Translations under genes and position numbers: made by a program
The notes under the pieces: model-generated
What the model was told of the DNA's origin: nothing
What the model saw: the letters and a program-made list of their open reading frames with translations, nothing else
The model's database searches: none
Part shown: piece after piece, positions 1 through 9,030 of the stretch
How the letters are laid out: the number at the start of each line of letters is the position of its first letter
Position numbering within the stretch: the stretch's first letter is position 1
Origin: CAWDVH01 sp963805705
GTDB lineage: Bacteria > Actinomycetota > Actinomycetes > Streptosporangiales > Streptosporangiaceae
DNA: 64,000 nt
Reading direction: 5' to 3'
NCBI GenBank assembly: GCA_963805705.1
Contig: CAWDVH010000004.1
Location: 930,001 to 994,000, forward strand

Positions 1-3000
1 GCGCTGAACACGGTAGCCGAGGAGCCCGTGGTGGTGACCCGGCCAGGCGCCTACCGCCTCCGGCTGGCCGGCGGGCGGCTGGATGTGCAGATGTTCGAGA
101 GCCTGGTCGCGGAGGGCCGCAGCGCGCTCGCCGGGAACCGGCCTGATCAGGCCGCCGCGAAGCTCCGCGCGGCGCTGCGGCTCTGGCGCGGGCAGGCGTT
201 CGCCGACCTGGCCGACGGGCCGGGCCTGCATGCCGAGGCGACCCGGCTGGAGGAACTGCGGCTCTGCGCCGTGGAAGAACGTATCGAGGCCGATCTGGCC
301 CTGGGCCATCACGAGGACGTGGCCGGCGAGCTTCAGGCCCTGGTGCTCGTGCACCCGCTACGGGAGCGCCTGCACGAGCAGCTGATGATCGCGCTGTACC
401 GCGGCGGGCGGCAAGCCGAGGCACTGGCGGCCTATCAGGCGGCGCGCCGCACGCTCGCCGACGAGCTCGGCCTGGAGCCGGGCCGGGCCCTGCGGCAGGT
501 GGAGCACGCGATCCTGCAGCAGGACGCGTCGCTCCTGCCGACCACGCGCCAGACACCAGCTCAGAGGCTCCCCCCGCAGCCAGACGGTCCGCCCCGGCCC
601 CAGGCCTCCGGCCGCATGAAGCGCTTGCTCGCCGTGGCCGGGGCCGTGGCCGTGGCGGCTGCGCTGATCGTGGCCGCGGCTACCCACGCAGCCAGGCTCA
701 TCGCGGGCCCGGACACCATCGGGGTGATCGACGCCGGGCGGGACGATCTCAGCGCCGTGGTGACCGGAGTCGGGCGCCCGGCCGGAGTCGCCTACGGCGC
801 CGGGGCCGCCTGGATCACCGACAGCGCCGACGATCTCCTGCTCCGGGTCAGCCGGGCCGGGAACGTCGTCGATCGCATCCCCGTCGGCCGCGGGCCGGCC
901 GGCGTGACGGTCGGTGATGGCGAGGTATGGGTGGCCAACGGGCTGGACGGTACCGTCTCCGAGGTCAACCCGGTCGCGGGGAGGCAGGTCGCGACGATCA
1001 GAGTCGGGATCGGCCCGGATGCGATCGCGTTCGGCTACGGGTCCGTCTGGGTGGCCAGCGTGACCAGCGGCACGCTGTCCAGGATCGACGCCGCGACCGG
1101 CGCGGTCACCGCGACCATCGCGCTGGCCGGCGCTCCGGCTGGCATCGCGGTCGGCGCGGGCGCAGTCTGGGTCACCAGCCAGCAGACCGGCCAGCTGCTG
1201 CGCGTCGATCCGGCCAGCGGCCGTCTGTCCCGTTCGTTCGCAGTCGGCCCTGGCCCGGATGGCCTGGCCGTCGCCGCGGGCCGCGTCTGGGTGGCGGACT
1301 CAGGCGGCACCGTCTCGCGCCTCGATCCGCGGACCGGCCGGATACAGGTGATCAGGACCGGCGGCGCACCGGCTGGCATCACCTACGCCGACGGCGCCAT
1401 CTGGGTGGCGGACAGCCAGGCCGGCGCGGTGTCCAGGATCGATCCGCGGACCGGCCGCACGCAGCTCATCCGGGTCGGAAATGAGCCGGCGGATCTCGCC
1501 GCCGCCGGCAACCGCGTCTGGGCGACGGTGCTGCCGTCGCTGGCGAGCCACCGCGGCGGCACGCTCACCCTCATGGCCCAGCCTCCGCCCGGGCACCCGC
1601 CGCTGCCTACCGACCCCGCACTGGCGTACTACTTACTGACCTGGCAGATGCTGAGCATGACCAATGACGGGCTGGTCGGCTACCGGCGCGTGCCCGGCCT
1701 GGCCGGCGATGAGCTCGTTCCCGACCTGGCGGCCGCCCTGCCCGTTCCGGCCGACGGCGGCCGGACCTACACCTTCCGGGTCCGCACCGGCATCAGGTAC
1801 TCGACCGGCGCCCTGGTCCGGCCGGAGGACTTCCGCCGCGCCATCGAGCGGGACTTCATGATCGACAAGCAGGATTCGGGCATCCTGCCCTACTATGCCG
1901 GGATCGTCGGCGCTGCTCAGTGCGAGCGCGTGCCCGGCCGCTGCGATCTCGACCGCGGGATCGTGACCGATGACGACGCCGGCACGGTCACTTTCCACCT
2001 CACTGCCCCCGATCCCCAGTTCCTCTACAAGCTGGCGTTCTCCTGGGCTTACGCGGTGCCCGGCGGCACGCCGGACCACCAGATCAGCGCCGCGCAGCTG
2101 CCCGCTACCGGGCCCTATATGACGAAGTCCCTGGTGCCGGGCCGCAGCTGGATCCTGGTCAGGAACCCGCGGTTCCGTCAGTGGTCGCAGCTGGCCCAGC
2201 CCGGCGGCTACCCGGACCGGATCGTCCTTCGCCTCGACACCGGCCCCGGCCAGGCGCTCGCCGATGTCGAGCATGGCCGCGGCGACGTGCTGCTGTCCCC
2301 GCCGCCCGGCGGCCTCGGCCAGCTCGCCACGCACTACACCAGCCAGCTGCACAGCGGCCCGCTCGCCGCCACGTTCGCGCTGACGCTCAACACCCGGACC
2401 GCACCGTTCGACCGGCTGGCCGCGCGGCAGGCCGTCAACGACGCCGTCGACCGGAACGTGGTGATCGCGCTGAACGGCGGGCCGCTCGCGGCCCAGCCCA
2501 CCTGCCAGATCCTGCCACCCACCCTGCCTGGCTACCGCCCCTACTGCCCCTACACGATCCAGCCGGATCAGAGCGGAGCATGGACCGGGGCCAACCTGGC
2601 GCTGGCCCGGCGCCTGGTCCGCGCCTCCGGGACCCGTGGCGACCGGGTAACACTGGCCTACAGCAACCAGGGCGCGCCCTTCCCCTCGCCGGCCACCGCC
2701 CGCTACGTGGTGACGGTCCTTGACCAGCTGGGCTACCGCGCGTCACTGCGGTTGACCAGCCCGTACGTGTACTTCGGCCAGCTCGGCGATTCCCGCGAGC
2801 GGGTGCAGGCCGGGTTCTTCTCCTGGTATCAGGACTTCCCGGTTCCCTCGGACTTCATCGACCCGCTGTTCAGCTGCGGCTCCTTCCTGCGCGGCAACCC
2901 GGCCAACATCAACACCGCCGAGTTCTGCGATCCGCGGATCGACGCGCTGGCGCGACGGGCCCTGGCGCTCCAGCCAGCAGATCCCGCCGCGGCCGATGCC

Positions 3001-3153
3001 CGCTGGGCAGCCGTTGACCGCGAGATCGTGAACCGTGCTCCCTGGGTTCCGCTGTATAACCCGCGCGACCTGACCGTTCTTTCGGCCCGGGTGGGCAACT
3101 ACCAGTTCCACCCGTACTGGAATCTGCTGATCGACCAGCTCTGGGTCCGCTAG
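1..3153 (+). CDS. BTAD-domain regulator fused to membrane helix, beta-propeller and SBP_bac_5 domain (5' partial)
   Basis: The frame is open from base 1, so the start, and probably an OmpR-type winged helix, lies outside the window. Counting from the GTG at 28: residues about 20-165 are an alpha-helical BTAD domain as in AfsR/SARP regulators (ends in LADELGLEPG); about 170-198 a Pro-rich linker; about 199-222 one hydrophobic helix; about 235-520 a propeller of repeats with V-W-V-A blade cores like virginiamycin B lyase/YVTN proteins; about 560-1030 a family 5 (peptide/nickel-type) solute-binding domain. The topology suggests a transmembrane one-component regulator: DNA binding inside, ligand capture outside. 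That role is inferred. It ends in a strong hairpin shared with the convergent gene. Domain calls are confident, function is not. Confidence 0.85.
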   Translation, partial: ALNTVAEEPVVVTRPGAYRLRLAGGRLDVQMFESLVAEGRSALAGNRPDQAAAKLRAALRLWRGQAFADLADGPGLHAEATRLEELRLCAVEERIEADLALGHHEDVAGELQALVLVHPLRERLHEQLMIALYRGGRQAEALAAYQAARRTLADELGLEPGRALRQVEHAILQQDASLLPTTRQTPAQRLPPQPDGPPRPQASGRMKRLLAVAGAVAVAAALIVAAATHAARLIAGPDTIGVIDAGRDDLSAVVTGVGRPAGVAYGAGAAWITDSADDLLLRVSRAGNVVDRIPVGRGPAGVTVGDGEVWVANGLDGTVSEVNPVAGRQVATIRVGIGPDAIAFGYGSVWVASVTSGTLSRIDAATGAVTATIALAGAPAGIAVGAGAVWVTSQQTGQLLRVDPASGRLSRSFAVGPGPDGLAVAAGRVWVADSGGTVSRLDPRTGRIQVIRTGGAPAGITYADGAIWVADSQAGAVSRIDPRTGRTQLIRVGNEPADLAAAGNRVWATVLPSLASHRGGTLTLMAQPPPGHPPLPTDPALAYYLLTWQMLSMTNDGLVGYRRVPGLAGDELVPDLAAALPVPADGGRTYTFRVRTGIRYSTGALVRPEDFRRAIERDFMIDKQDSGILPYYAGIVGAAQCERVPGRCDLDRGIVTDDDAGTVTFHLTAPDPQFLYKLAFSWAYAVPGGTPDHQISAAQLPATGPYMTKSLVPGRSWILVRNPRFRQWSQLAQPGGYPDRIVLRLDTGPGQALADVEHGRGDVLLSPPPGGLGQLATHYTSQLHSGPLAATFALTLNTRTAPFDRLAARQAVNDAVDRNVVIALNGGPLAAQPTCQILPPTLPGYRPYCPYTIQPDQSGAWTGANLALARRLVRASGTRGDRVTLAYSNQGAPFPSPATARYVVTVLDQLGYRASLRLTSPYVYFGQLGDSRERVQAGFFSWYQDFPVPSDFIDPLFSCGSFLRGNPANINTAEFCDPRIDALARRALALQPADPAAADARWAAVDREIVNRAPWVPLYNPRDLTVLSARVGNYQFHPYWNLLIDQLWVR

Positions 3154-3191
3154 CGTGCCCGGGGCGGGCGTACCGGCCCGGGCGCGCTAGC
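3149..3191. terminator. Bidirectional hairpin between convergent genes
   Basis: Fifteen-base arms (3149-3163 and 3177-3191) pair with one mismatch around a 13-base loop. The left arm starts at the stop codon of the BTAD-propeller gene and the right arm ends 28 bases before the stop of the convergent propeller gene, so it could end transcription from both sides. There is no U-tract, which is usual in high-GC actinomycetes. Confidence 0.7.
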
Positions 3192-3218
3192 GGCTGGCGG
3201 CCGGATGGAGACTGACCG

Positions 3219-5726
3219 TCAGCGGACGGCCCTGAGGATGGAGATCGCACCCGCCTGGAAGGTGCTGGTGACGTAAACGGTGCGGCTGTCGGGGTTGATG
3301 CTGACGCCGACCGGCGCTGAGCCGACCGCCCGCTCGCGCGGCGCCTGGCCGCAGCCGCTGGTCACGATGGCGTTGCACCGCGACCCGTCCAGGATGGTCA
3401 CCGCGGCGCTGGAGAAAGCCGCGATGTACAGGGCGCCTGTCCTGACATTTACCGCGGCCAGGAGCGGCGACCGGCCCGTGGCCATGGTGTGGAAGCGCCG
3501 GGTGCATCCAGCGGTGTGGGCGCCGTTGCAGGTCGCGCTGTTGATCACCGATACCGTGCCCGGCACGTCACCGTTGCCGTTGTTGACCACGTAAACGGTA
3601 TGAGTGCGGTCGTTGACCACGACCCCGAAGGGGGCGATCCCGGTCGTCAGGGTCGCGGCCAGGTGGCCGCAGCCGGAGTGGTCGGTCCCCCGGCAGGTGG
3701 CGCCGTTGATGACCGCGACCGTGTCGCCGCTGAAGGACGGCCCGGTGGCCGGCGCGTAGACGGTGTCGGTGGCGGGGCTCACCGCGAGGCTGAAGGTGCC
3801 CGTCCCGACCTTGACCACGGCCGGCGATTGCCCGCAGCCGGAGGTGTCCGTGGCGTTGCAGGTCGCGGTGTTGACGACCGCCACCTGGTCGGCGTTCGCG
3901 CCGAAGGGAACGTAGAGGGTCCGGGTGGCCGGGTTGAAGGCGGGCGACCCGGGAACCGCGCCGACCGTGACGGTAGGCGGCCGGGCCGCGCAGCCGGCAG
4001 TGTGCCCGGCATTGCAGGTCGCGGTGTTGATCACCGAGACGGTGTCCGAGAACGGGTCAGAGGCGTACAGCGTGTGGGTGGCGTGATCGATCGACCCGAC
4101 GTTGGCCTGCGGGTCGGCCATCGGGATCTTGGCGACCGGCGCGCAGCCGCTCAGGTGCCCGGCGCGGCAGGTCGCGCCGTTCAGCACGTCGATCTGCGCC
4201 TGGCCCAGGTTGCCCGCGTAAATGGTGTTCGTGGTGGGGTCCACCGTCATCAGGAACTCATGCTCAGGCCGGCTGGGCGCGAGCCGGCGGCAGCCCGCGG
4301 TCCTGACGGCGCTGCAGCGCCTGACGCTGGTCACCGACAGGATGTTCGTGCCGCCGATGTTCGTCACGTAGGCGGTGCCGGTCCGCGGGACTAGCGCGAA
4401 GACGTTCGGGAACGGGTCGTACCCGGGTCCCTGGTCGGGCGCGGTAGCCCGCTCGCTGCGTGGTGTCTTGCGGCAGCCAGATGTCTGTGCGCCGTTACAG
4501 ATCCTGGTATTGATCGCCGACAGCGTGTTATCGGAGTTGTTCAGCGCGAAGACCGTGTGCCGGGACTGATCGGCCACCACGAACTGGGGGCTGTTGCCGG
4601 TGGTCACGGTCGGCGGCGTCAGGTGGCAGCCGGCCGTGGTCCGGGCATTGCAGCGGGCGCCGTTGATGACCGAGACTGTCCCGTCGTTGCTGCTGGGGAC
4701 ATAGACGGCGTCGGCGGCCTGGTCGACGGTAATCCCGAACGGGCCGGTGCCGACCTTGACGGTGGGGGGCACCCGGTGGCAGCCGCGGCCGGTGCGGCCG
4801 TTGCAGGCCGCCCCGTTGATCACCGAGACCGTGTGGCCGTTACCCGAGGCGCCGCCATTGGCCACGTAGACGGTATCGGTGGCCAGGTCACTATCGATCC
4901 AGGTCGGGCCGCCCTTTTCCCGAATGGTCCGCACGGTCCGGCACCCTCGCGTGGTCCTGGCGTTGCAGGTAGCGGCGTTGATCACCGAGACGCTCCGGCC
5001 GTTCAGGTTGGCCACGTACAGCGTGCGGGTCGCCCGGTTGAGTGCCGCGGCGACCGGGAACTTCCCGACCGTGACCGTCGCCACGGGGCGGCCGCAGCCG
5101 CGGGTCACGGCGGCGTTACACCGGGCGCCATTCAGCACCGAGACGGTGTTGCTGTTGCCGTTGGTGACGTATACCGTGTCGGTGCGCTCATCGACGGCCG
5201 CTGCCAGGGGGCTGCTGCCCACTGCGGCCCTGGCCACCACCCGGCAATCCGACCGCGCCCTGACATTGCATCTCCTGATGCTGATCACGTCCACGACATG
5301 GGCGGCCTTATTCGGATTGCAGAAGCTGGTCGTGCACTGGATCGGGACGTAGAGAGTTCCCGTCCGCTGGTTAACGGCCGGGGCGCCGGGGCTCCCGGTC
5401 AGCACCACGAACCCGCCCCGGCCGCTCGGCCCGGACTGAAGCGCGTTTCCGTGGTCCTGGAGCACTTCGGGCCGGGCGCGGCCGAGCCGGGACGGCTCAG
5501 TGCGCATAACTCCGATGCGCGCGCCACCGATGTGCCCGGTCTCGACGGGGCCGCTCCCGGCCGGGAGCGCAGCGGCGGAACCAGATGCCGTCCCGCCCGC
5601 CATCACCAGGCCGACCGCCGCACAGCTCGCCGCGCCCAGCACCGCGATTCTGCGTCCCCGCACCAGGCCAGCCCGTCTGGCGAACACCGAACCAGCTCTG
5701 GCGAGCACCGACCCGAAACCTCTCAT
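3219..5726 (-). CDS. Secreted YVTN-type beta-propeller protein with 13 C-x7-C pairs
   Basis: 835 aa. The N-terminus has Arg-rich residues followed by a hydrophobic stretch and Ala-rich cleavage region (about 1-55), consistent with a Sec signal peptide. The rest is a chain of about 40-50 residue propeller units with cores such as DTVYV..N and TVSVINGA. Almost every unit carries a C-x7-C pair (for example CNARTTRGC), 13 pairs in all, which could close one disulfide per blade loop outside the cell. With more units than one propeller needs, it probably forms two. YVTN proteins serve as surface or binding scaffolds; no catalytic motif is visible. It is convergent with a regulator that also carries a propeller. 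Ligand or partner is unknown. Confidence 0.8.
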   Translation of the reverse strand: MRGFGSVLARAGSVFARRAGLVRGRRIAVLGAASCAAVGLVMAGGTASGSAAALPAGSGPVETGHIGGARIGVMRTEPSRLGRARPEVLQDHGNALQSGPSGRGGFVVLTGSPGAPAVNQRTGTLYVPIQCTTSFCNPNKAAHVVDVISIRRCNVRARSDCRVVARAAVGSSPLAAAVDERTDTVYVTNGNSNTVSVLNGARCNAAVTRGCGRPVATVTVGKFPVAAALNRATRTLYVANLNGRSVSVINAATCNARTTRGCRTVRTIREKGGPTWIDSDLATDTVYVANGGASGNGHTVSVINGAACNGRTGRGCHRVPPTVKVGTGPFGITVDQAADAVYVPSSNDGTVSVINGARCNARTTAGCHLTPPTVTTGNSPQFVVADQSRHTVFALNNSDNTLSAINTRICNGAQTSGCRKTPRSERATAPDQGPGYDPFPNVFALVPRTGTAYVTNIGGTNILSVTSVRRCSAVRTAGCRRLAPSRPEHEFLMTVDPTTNTIYAGNLGQAQIDVLNGATCRAGHLSGCAPVAKIPMADPQANVGSIDHATHTLYASDPFSDTVSVINTATCNAGHTAGCAARPPTVTVGAVPGSPAFNPATRTLYVPFGANADQVAVVNTATCNATDTSGCGQSPAVVKVGTGTFSLAVSPATDTVYAPATGPSFSGDTVAVINGATCRGTDHSGCGHLAATLTTGIAPFGVVVNDRTHTVYVVNNGNGDVPGTVSVINSATCNGAHTAGCTRRFHTMATGRSPLLAAVNVRTGALYIAAFSSAAVTILDGSRCNAIVTSGCGQAPRERAVGSAPVGVSINPDSRTVYVTSTFQAGAISILRAVR

Positions 5727-5833
5727 GCCACCCTCCCAGGACGTAAGACGTGATCGCTGGGAGTATGCGGCGGCTACCTCACAGAAGGCTCACATCGCTG
5801 GTCATGGTCCTGCCGAGGGGGCATGCTGGCCGG

Positions 5834-6247
5834 ATGGACGCGCCGGTTGCGGGGATGCTGCATCATGTCGAGCTCTGGGTGCCCGACCTCGAGCGCGCGA
5901 CGGACAGCTGGGGCTGGCTGCTGACCACCCTTGGCTACCAGCTCTACCAGGACTGGCCCGGCGGGAAGAGCTGGCGGGCCGGGCCTACCTACATCGTCAT
6001 CGAGCAGTCGCCGGATCTGGTGCCCGGCGCGCATGAGCGGTGCAGGCCGGGTCTCAACCACCTGGCCTTCCATGTGGCAGGCCGCGGGCAGGCCGACGAG
6101 CTCGCGATAGCGGCGCCGGCCCACGGCTGGCGGCTGATGTTCGCCGATCGCCATCCACGCGCGGGCGGCGCGGACCACTACGCCACGTACCTGGAGAACG
6201 AGGACGGCTTCGAGGTCGAGCTGGTCGCGCCGCCCGCCGAGAGTTAG
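5834..6247 (+). CDS. VOC (glyoxalase/bleomycin-resistance fold) family protein
   Basis: 137 aa from ATG 5834 (MDAPVAGMLHHVELWVPD); an in-frame ATG at 5855 and upstream codons are alternatives. The beta-alpha-beta-beta-beta pattern of a VOC module is visible: HHVELWVPDLERA with a metal-type His near the start, a central LNHLAFHV strand, and the closing Y-x-E-D-x-D/G-F-E-V-E-L strand where the terminal Glu is the usual metal ligand. The family covers dioxygenases, isomerases and antibiotic-sequestering proteins, so the substrate cannot be named. It stands alone between two minus-strand genes. Confidence 0.8.
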   Translation: MDAPVAGMLHHVELWVPDLERATDSWGWLLTTLGYQLYQDWPGGKSWRAGPTYIVIEQSPDLVPGAHERCRPGLNHLAFHVAGRGQADELAIAAPAHGWRLMFADRHPRAGGADHYATYLENEDGFEVELVAPPAES

Positions 6248-6263
6248 GGCGGCGGCCCCGCCA

Positions 6264-6300
6264 CATCCCTGGCCCGCCGCATCCCTGGCCCGCCGCATCC
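6264..6300. repeat. 16-bp direct repeat, about 2.3 copies
   Basis: CATCCCTGGCCCGCCG occurs at 6264-6279 and 6280-6295 and begins a third time at 6296, in the 86-bp gap between the VOC gene and the GH3 gene (convergent ends). No hairpin or gene is seen in it. Confidence 0.7.
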
Positions 6301-6333
6301 GGGTAGGTGGTGGCAAGCGCGGTCCAGGCTCGG

Positions 6334-8886
6334 TCAGCCGGAGGCCAGGGGCACCGACAGCCGCAGATCGCGTGATGACCGGCCGACGTCGATCCGGTAC
6401 TGGCCGCGCGGCCACGCCCAGGCGCCCGCCGCCTCGTCGTAGCGGGCGAAGGACCGGGCCGGGATCGTGAGCACTAGCTCGGCGGTTTCGCCGGGCGGCG
6501 CTGACACGGTCCCGAAGGCGGCCAGGGCGCGGACCGGCCGGCCGGGCTCACCCGGCGGTCCCGCGAGGTAGGCCTGGACGACCTCCCGGCCTGGCCTGGC
6601 CCCGGTGTTCCTGACGATGACCCGCAGCTCGAGGTCGGCGCCGGGGGCCAGGTCGGCCGTGGCCGCACGCACCGACTCATACGCCCAGGTGGTGTATCCG
6701 GTGCCGTGGCCGAACGGGAACAGCGGGACAGTGCCGGCCGCGTCGTAGCCCCGGTAGCCGATCAGCAGCCCTTCGTCGTAGCTGAGCACGCCGTCCGCCG
6801 GAACCGCGTGCAGCACCGGGCAGTCCGCCTCGGCCGCCGGCAGCGTCACCGGAAGCCTGCCGCCGGGCTCGGCCCGGCCCAGCAGGACGTCGGCCAGCGC
6901 CTCGCCCATCGCCTGGCCGGGCAGCCACGCGTAGATCACCGCCGCGACCTCGCCGGCCCATGGCATCAGCACGGGCATGCCGGCGTTCACCACCACGATC
7001 GTCCGGGGGTTGACCGCGGCCACCCGGCGGACTAGCTCGTCCTGGCGTCCCGGCAGCGCCAGGGTGCTCCGGTCGAAGCCCTCGCTCTCGGTCAGCTCGG
7101 CCGATCCGACCACGACCACGGCCGCCTCGGCCGCGCTCGCCGCCTGCACCGCCTCGGCCAGCAGGGCCCGCTCATCCACCGCGGGCACGATGCCCAGGCG
7201 GACCGCCAGCGGCCCCGCCCCATCGGCGGCCGGGCGGAACTCCAGGCGGATCTGCGTCTGCCGCCCGTCCTCGAAGTCGGCGCCCGCCCGGATCTCGCCG
7301 GGCCGCGTCATGGCCTCCACGGGGTCCGCGGGCACCGTGGTCACGTCGTCGGCGATAACCACGCCGTCCACGCTCAGGCTGAGGCGCCCCACCCCGGCCA
7401 CGCCGAGCAGGTGCGGTCCGCAGGCCGGCCCCTGCCAGGCGGCCAGCAGCACGATCTGCCCGCTCTTGCCCCAGCCCACGCCGGGCGGGACGCCATCCCA
7501 CCAGGTCAGTACGGAGGAGTTGCGGTGCTCAGAGCTCAGCAGGGACCCGTCCGCGGCACGGAATTCCAGCCGCAGGCCGGGCTCACCGCTGACCGGATCG
7601 CGCAATGACCCGGCCGGCGGCTCGGGGACCGTCGTCCATATCTGGCATCCCGGCGAGGCGGTCACCTCCGCCTGGCCGGCCAGCGCGCTGCGGAGCGCCT
7701 CGGCCGGGGCCGACACGCTGACCGGGACGACGCCGGCGCTGCCGCCGCCCTGGATGGTCGGCCAGATGGCGCCGGGGCCTACCACCGCCAGGCTCTGGAT
7801 CTGGGCCAGGGGGAGCACCTCCTGCTCGTTGCGCAGCAGGACGAAGGACGCCGCAGTGGCCCTGCGGAGCAGCGACTGGTCGATCAGCGCCCCGCCGCCG
7901 CGGGCGCCATCACCGCGGGCGGCGTTGCCGTCGGCATGGGCACCGCCGACCGCGCCCACCCGGCGGGCCATCCGGAGCAGGCGGACGACCTTGTCGTCCA
8001 GTACCTGCCGGCTGACCGCCCCGCTGGTGACGGCCTCGGCCAGCAGCTCACCCCACGGGCCGTCCGGACCCGGCATCGACAGGTCGAGCGTCGCCAGCGC
8101 GGTCGCCGTGGTGCTGCGGGCGGCATGCCAGTCGGAGGTGACGACTCCGTCAAAGCCCCACTCGCCCTTCAGGACATCCTTGAGCAGGCGCCCGTGCTCG
8201 GTCATCGGGATCCCGTTGACCCGGTTATAGGCGGCCATGACCAGGGCCACGCCCGCCTCGCGCACGCAGGCCTCGAACGGGAGCAGGTAGAGCTCGCGCA
8301 GCACGTGCTCGGCGATGCGGGCGTCGTAGCTCCAGCGCTCAGTCTCGGAGTCGTTGCCGACATAGTGCTTGACCGTCGCGGCCACGCCCGCGTCCTGCAC
8401 CCCGCGCACGTACGCGACCGCGATCCGCGCGGTAAGCACCGGATCCTCGGAGAAACACTCGAAGCCGCGGCCGCCCAGCGGCGTGCGCATCAGGTTGATC
8501 GTCGGCGCGAGCAGGATGTCGACGCCCTTGGCCCGCGCCTCGGCCCCGAGCGCCGCCGCGAGCTCGTAGACGAGGGCGGTGTCCCAGGTGGCGCCGAGCC
8601 CGGACGGCCCTGGCAGGCTGGACGATGGCTGGCGCTCGTCCTTGACGGTGCCGCGGACCCCGGCGGGCCCGTCCGATGTGATCATCGGGCGCAGGCCGAG
8701 GGCCTCGGCGCCCTGGGTGTGCCAGCTGTCCGCGCCGGTCAGCAGGAGCACCTTGTCCTGCACCGGCAGCCGGGCGATCAGGCTGGCCTGGTCAGTGGCC
8801 TCAGGTCCGAGGGCGGCCGCGCGGGGGAGAGGCGGACTGACGGTAAGTTTATCCGTTTCGCTGGGGTTTGTCGGGACTGCGGTCAT
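6334..8886 (-). CDS. Glycoside hydrolase family 3 beta-glycosidase
   Basis: 850 aa, the usual length for GH3 enzymes with all modules. Residues about 30-310 form the TIM-barrel domain, with substrate-binding Lys173-His174 (VKHY) and the nucleophile Asp252 in GFDGVVTSDWH; about 350-650 the alpha/beta sandwich domain, which seems interrupted by a PA14-like insert (about 430-560); about 740-850 a fibronectin III-like C-terminal domain. No signal peptide, so it acts in the cytoplasm on imported oligosaccharides, probably releasing glucose or xylose. ATG 8886 has GAGG 6 bases upstream. It is the last gene of the LacI-ABC operon, separated from the receptor gene by a hairpin. Confidence 0.92.
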   Translation of the reverse strand: MTAVPTNPSETDKLTVSPPLPRAAALGPEATDQASLIARLPVQDKVLLLTGADSWHTQGAEALGLRPMITSDGPAGVRGTVKDERQPSSSLPGPSGLGATWDTALVYELAAALGAEARAKGVDILLAPTINLMRTPLGGRGFECFSEDPVLTARIAVAYVRGVQDAGVAATVKHYVGNDSETERWSYDARIAEHVLRELYLLPFEACVREAGVALVMAAYNRVNGIPMTEHGRLLKDVLKGEWGFDGVVTSDWHAARSTTATALATLDLSMPGPDGPWGELLAEAVTSGAVSRQVLDDKVVRLLRMARRVGAVGGAHADGNAARGDGARGGGALIDQSLLRRATAASFVLLRNEQEVLPLAQIQSLAVVGPGAIWPTIQGGGSAGVVPVSVSAPAEALRSALAGQAEVTASPGCQIWTTVPEPPAGSLRDPVSGEPGLRLEFRAADGSLLSSEHRNSSVLTWWDGVPPGVGWGKSGQIVLLAAWQGPACGPHLLGVAGVGRLSLSVDGVVIADDVTTVPADPVEAMTRPGEIRAGADFEDGRQTQIRLEFRPAADGAGPLAVRLGIVPAVDERALLAEAVQAASAAEAAVVVVGSAELTESEGFDRSTLALPGRQDELVRRVAAVNPRTIVVVNAGMPVLMPWAGEVAAVIYAWLPGQAMGEALADVLLGRAEPGGRLPVTLPAAEADCPVLHAVPADGVLSYDEGLLIGYRGYDAAGTVPLFPFGHGTGYTTWAYESVRAATADLAPGADLELRVIVRNTGARPGREVVQAYLAGPPGEPGRPVRALAAFGTVSAPPGETAELVLTIPARSFARYDEAAGAWAWPRGQYRIDVGRSSRDLRLSVPLASG

Positions 8887-8924
8887 CGCCGGCCTCGCGT
8901 GTTCCGTGGGATCTGGGCGCCGGC

Positions 8925-8956
8925 CCGGCCGGCCCTGCTCGCGCAGGGCCAGCCGG
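8925..8956 (-). terminator. Intercistronic hairpin between receptor and GH3 genes
   Basis: Thirteen-base arms (8925-8937, 8944-8956) with one mismatch and a 6-base loop lie in the 144-bp gap between the receptor gene (upstream in transcription) and the GH3 gene. Such a hairpin could trim read-through or protect the upstream transcript, giving more receptor than glycosidase. Confidence 0.5.
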
Positions 8957-9030
8957 ACGGGATCCGCCCGTTACGTGGGGCAGTCATGTGAGCTGCGGTC
9001 ATCCTTCCGTCTCGCGGTCCGGTGCCCTGG

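Noticed and set aside
4557..5753. 398-codon plus-strand open frame opposite the propeller gene
   Set aside because: Mirrors the repeats of the real gene (periodic GVDDRD-type translation), no family signature.
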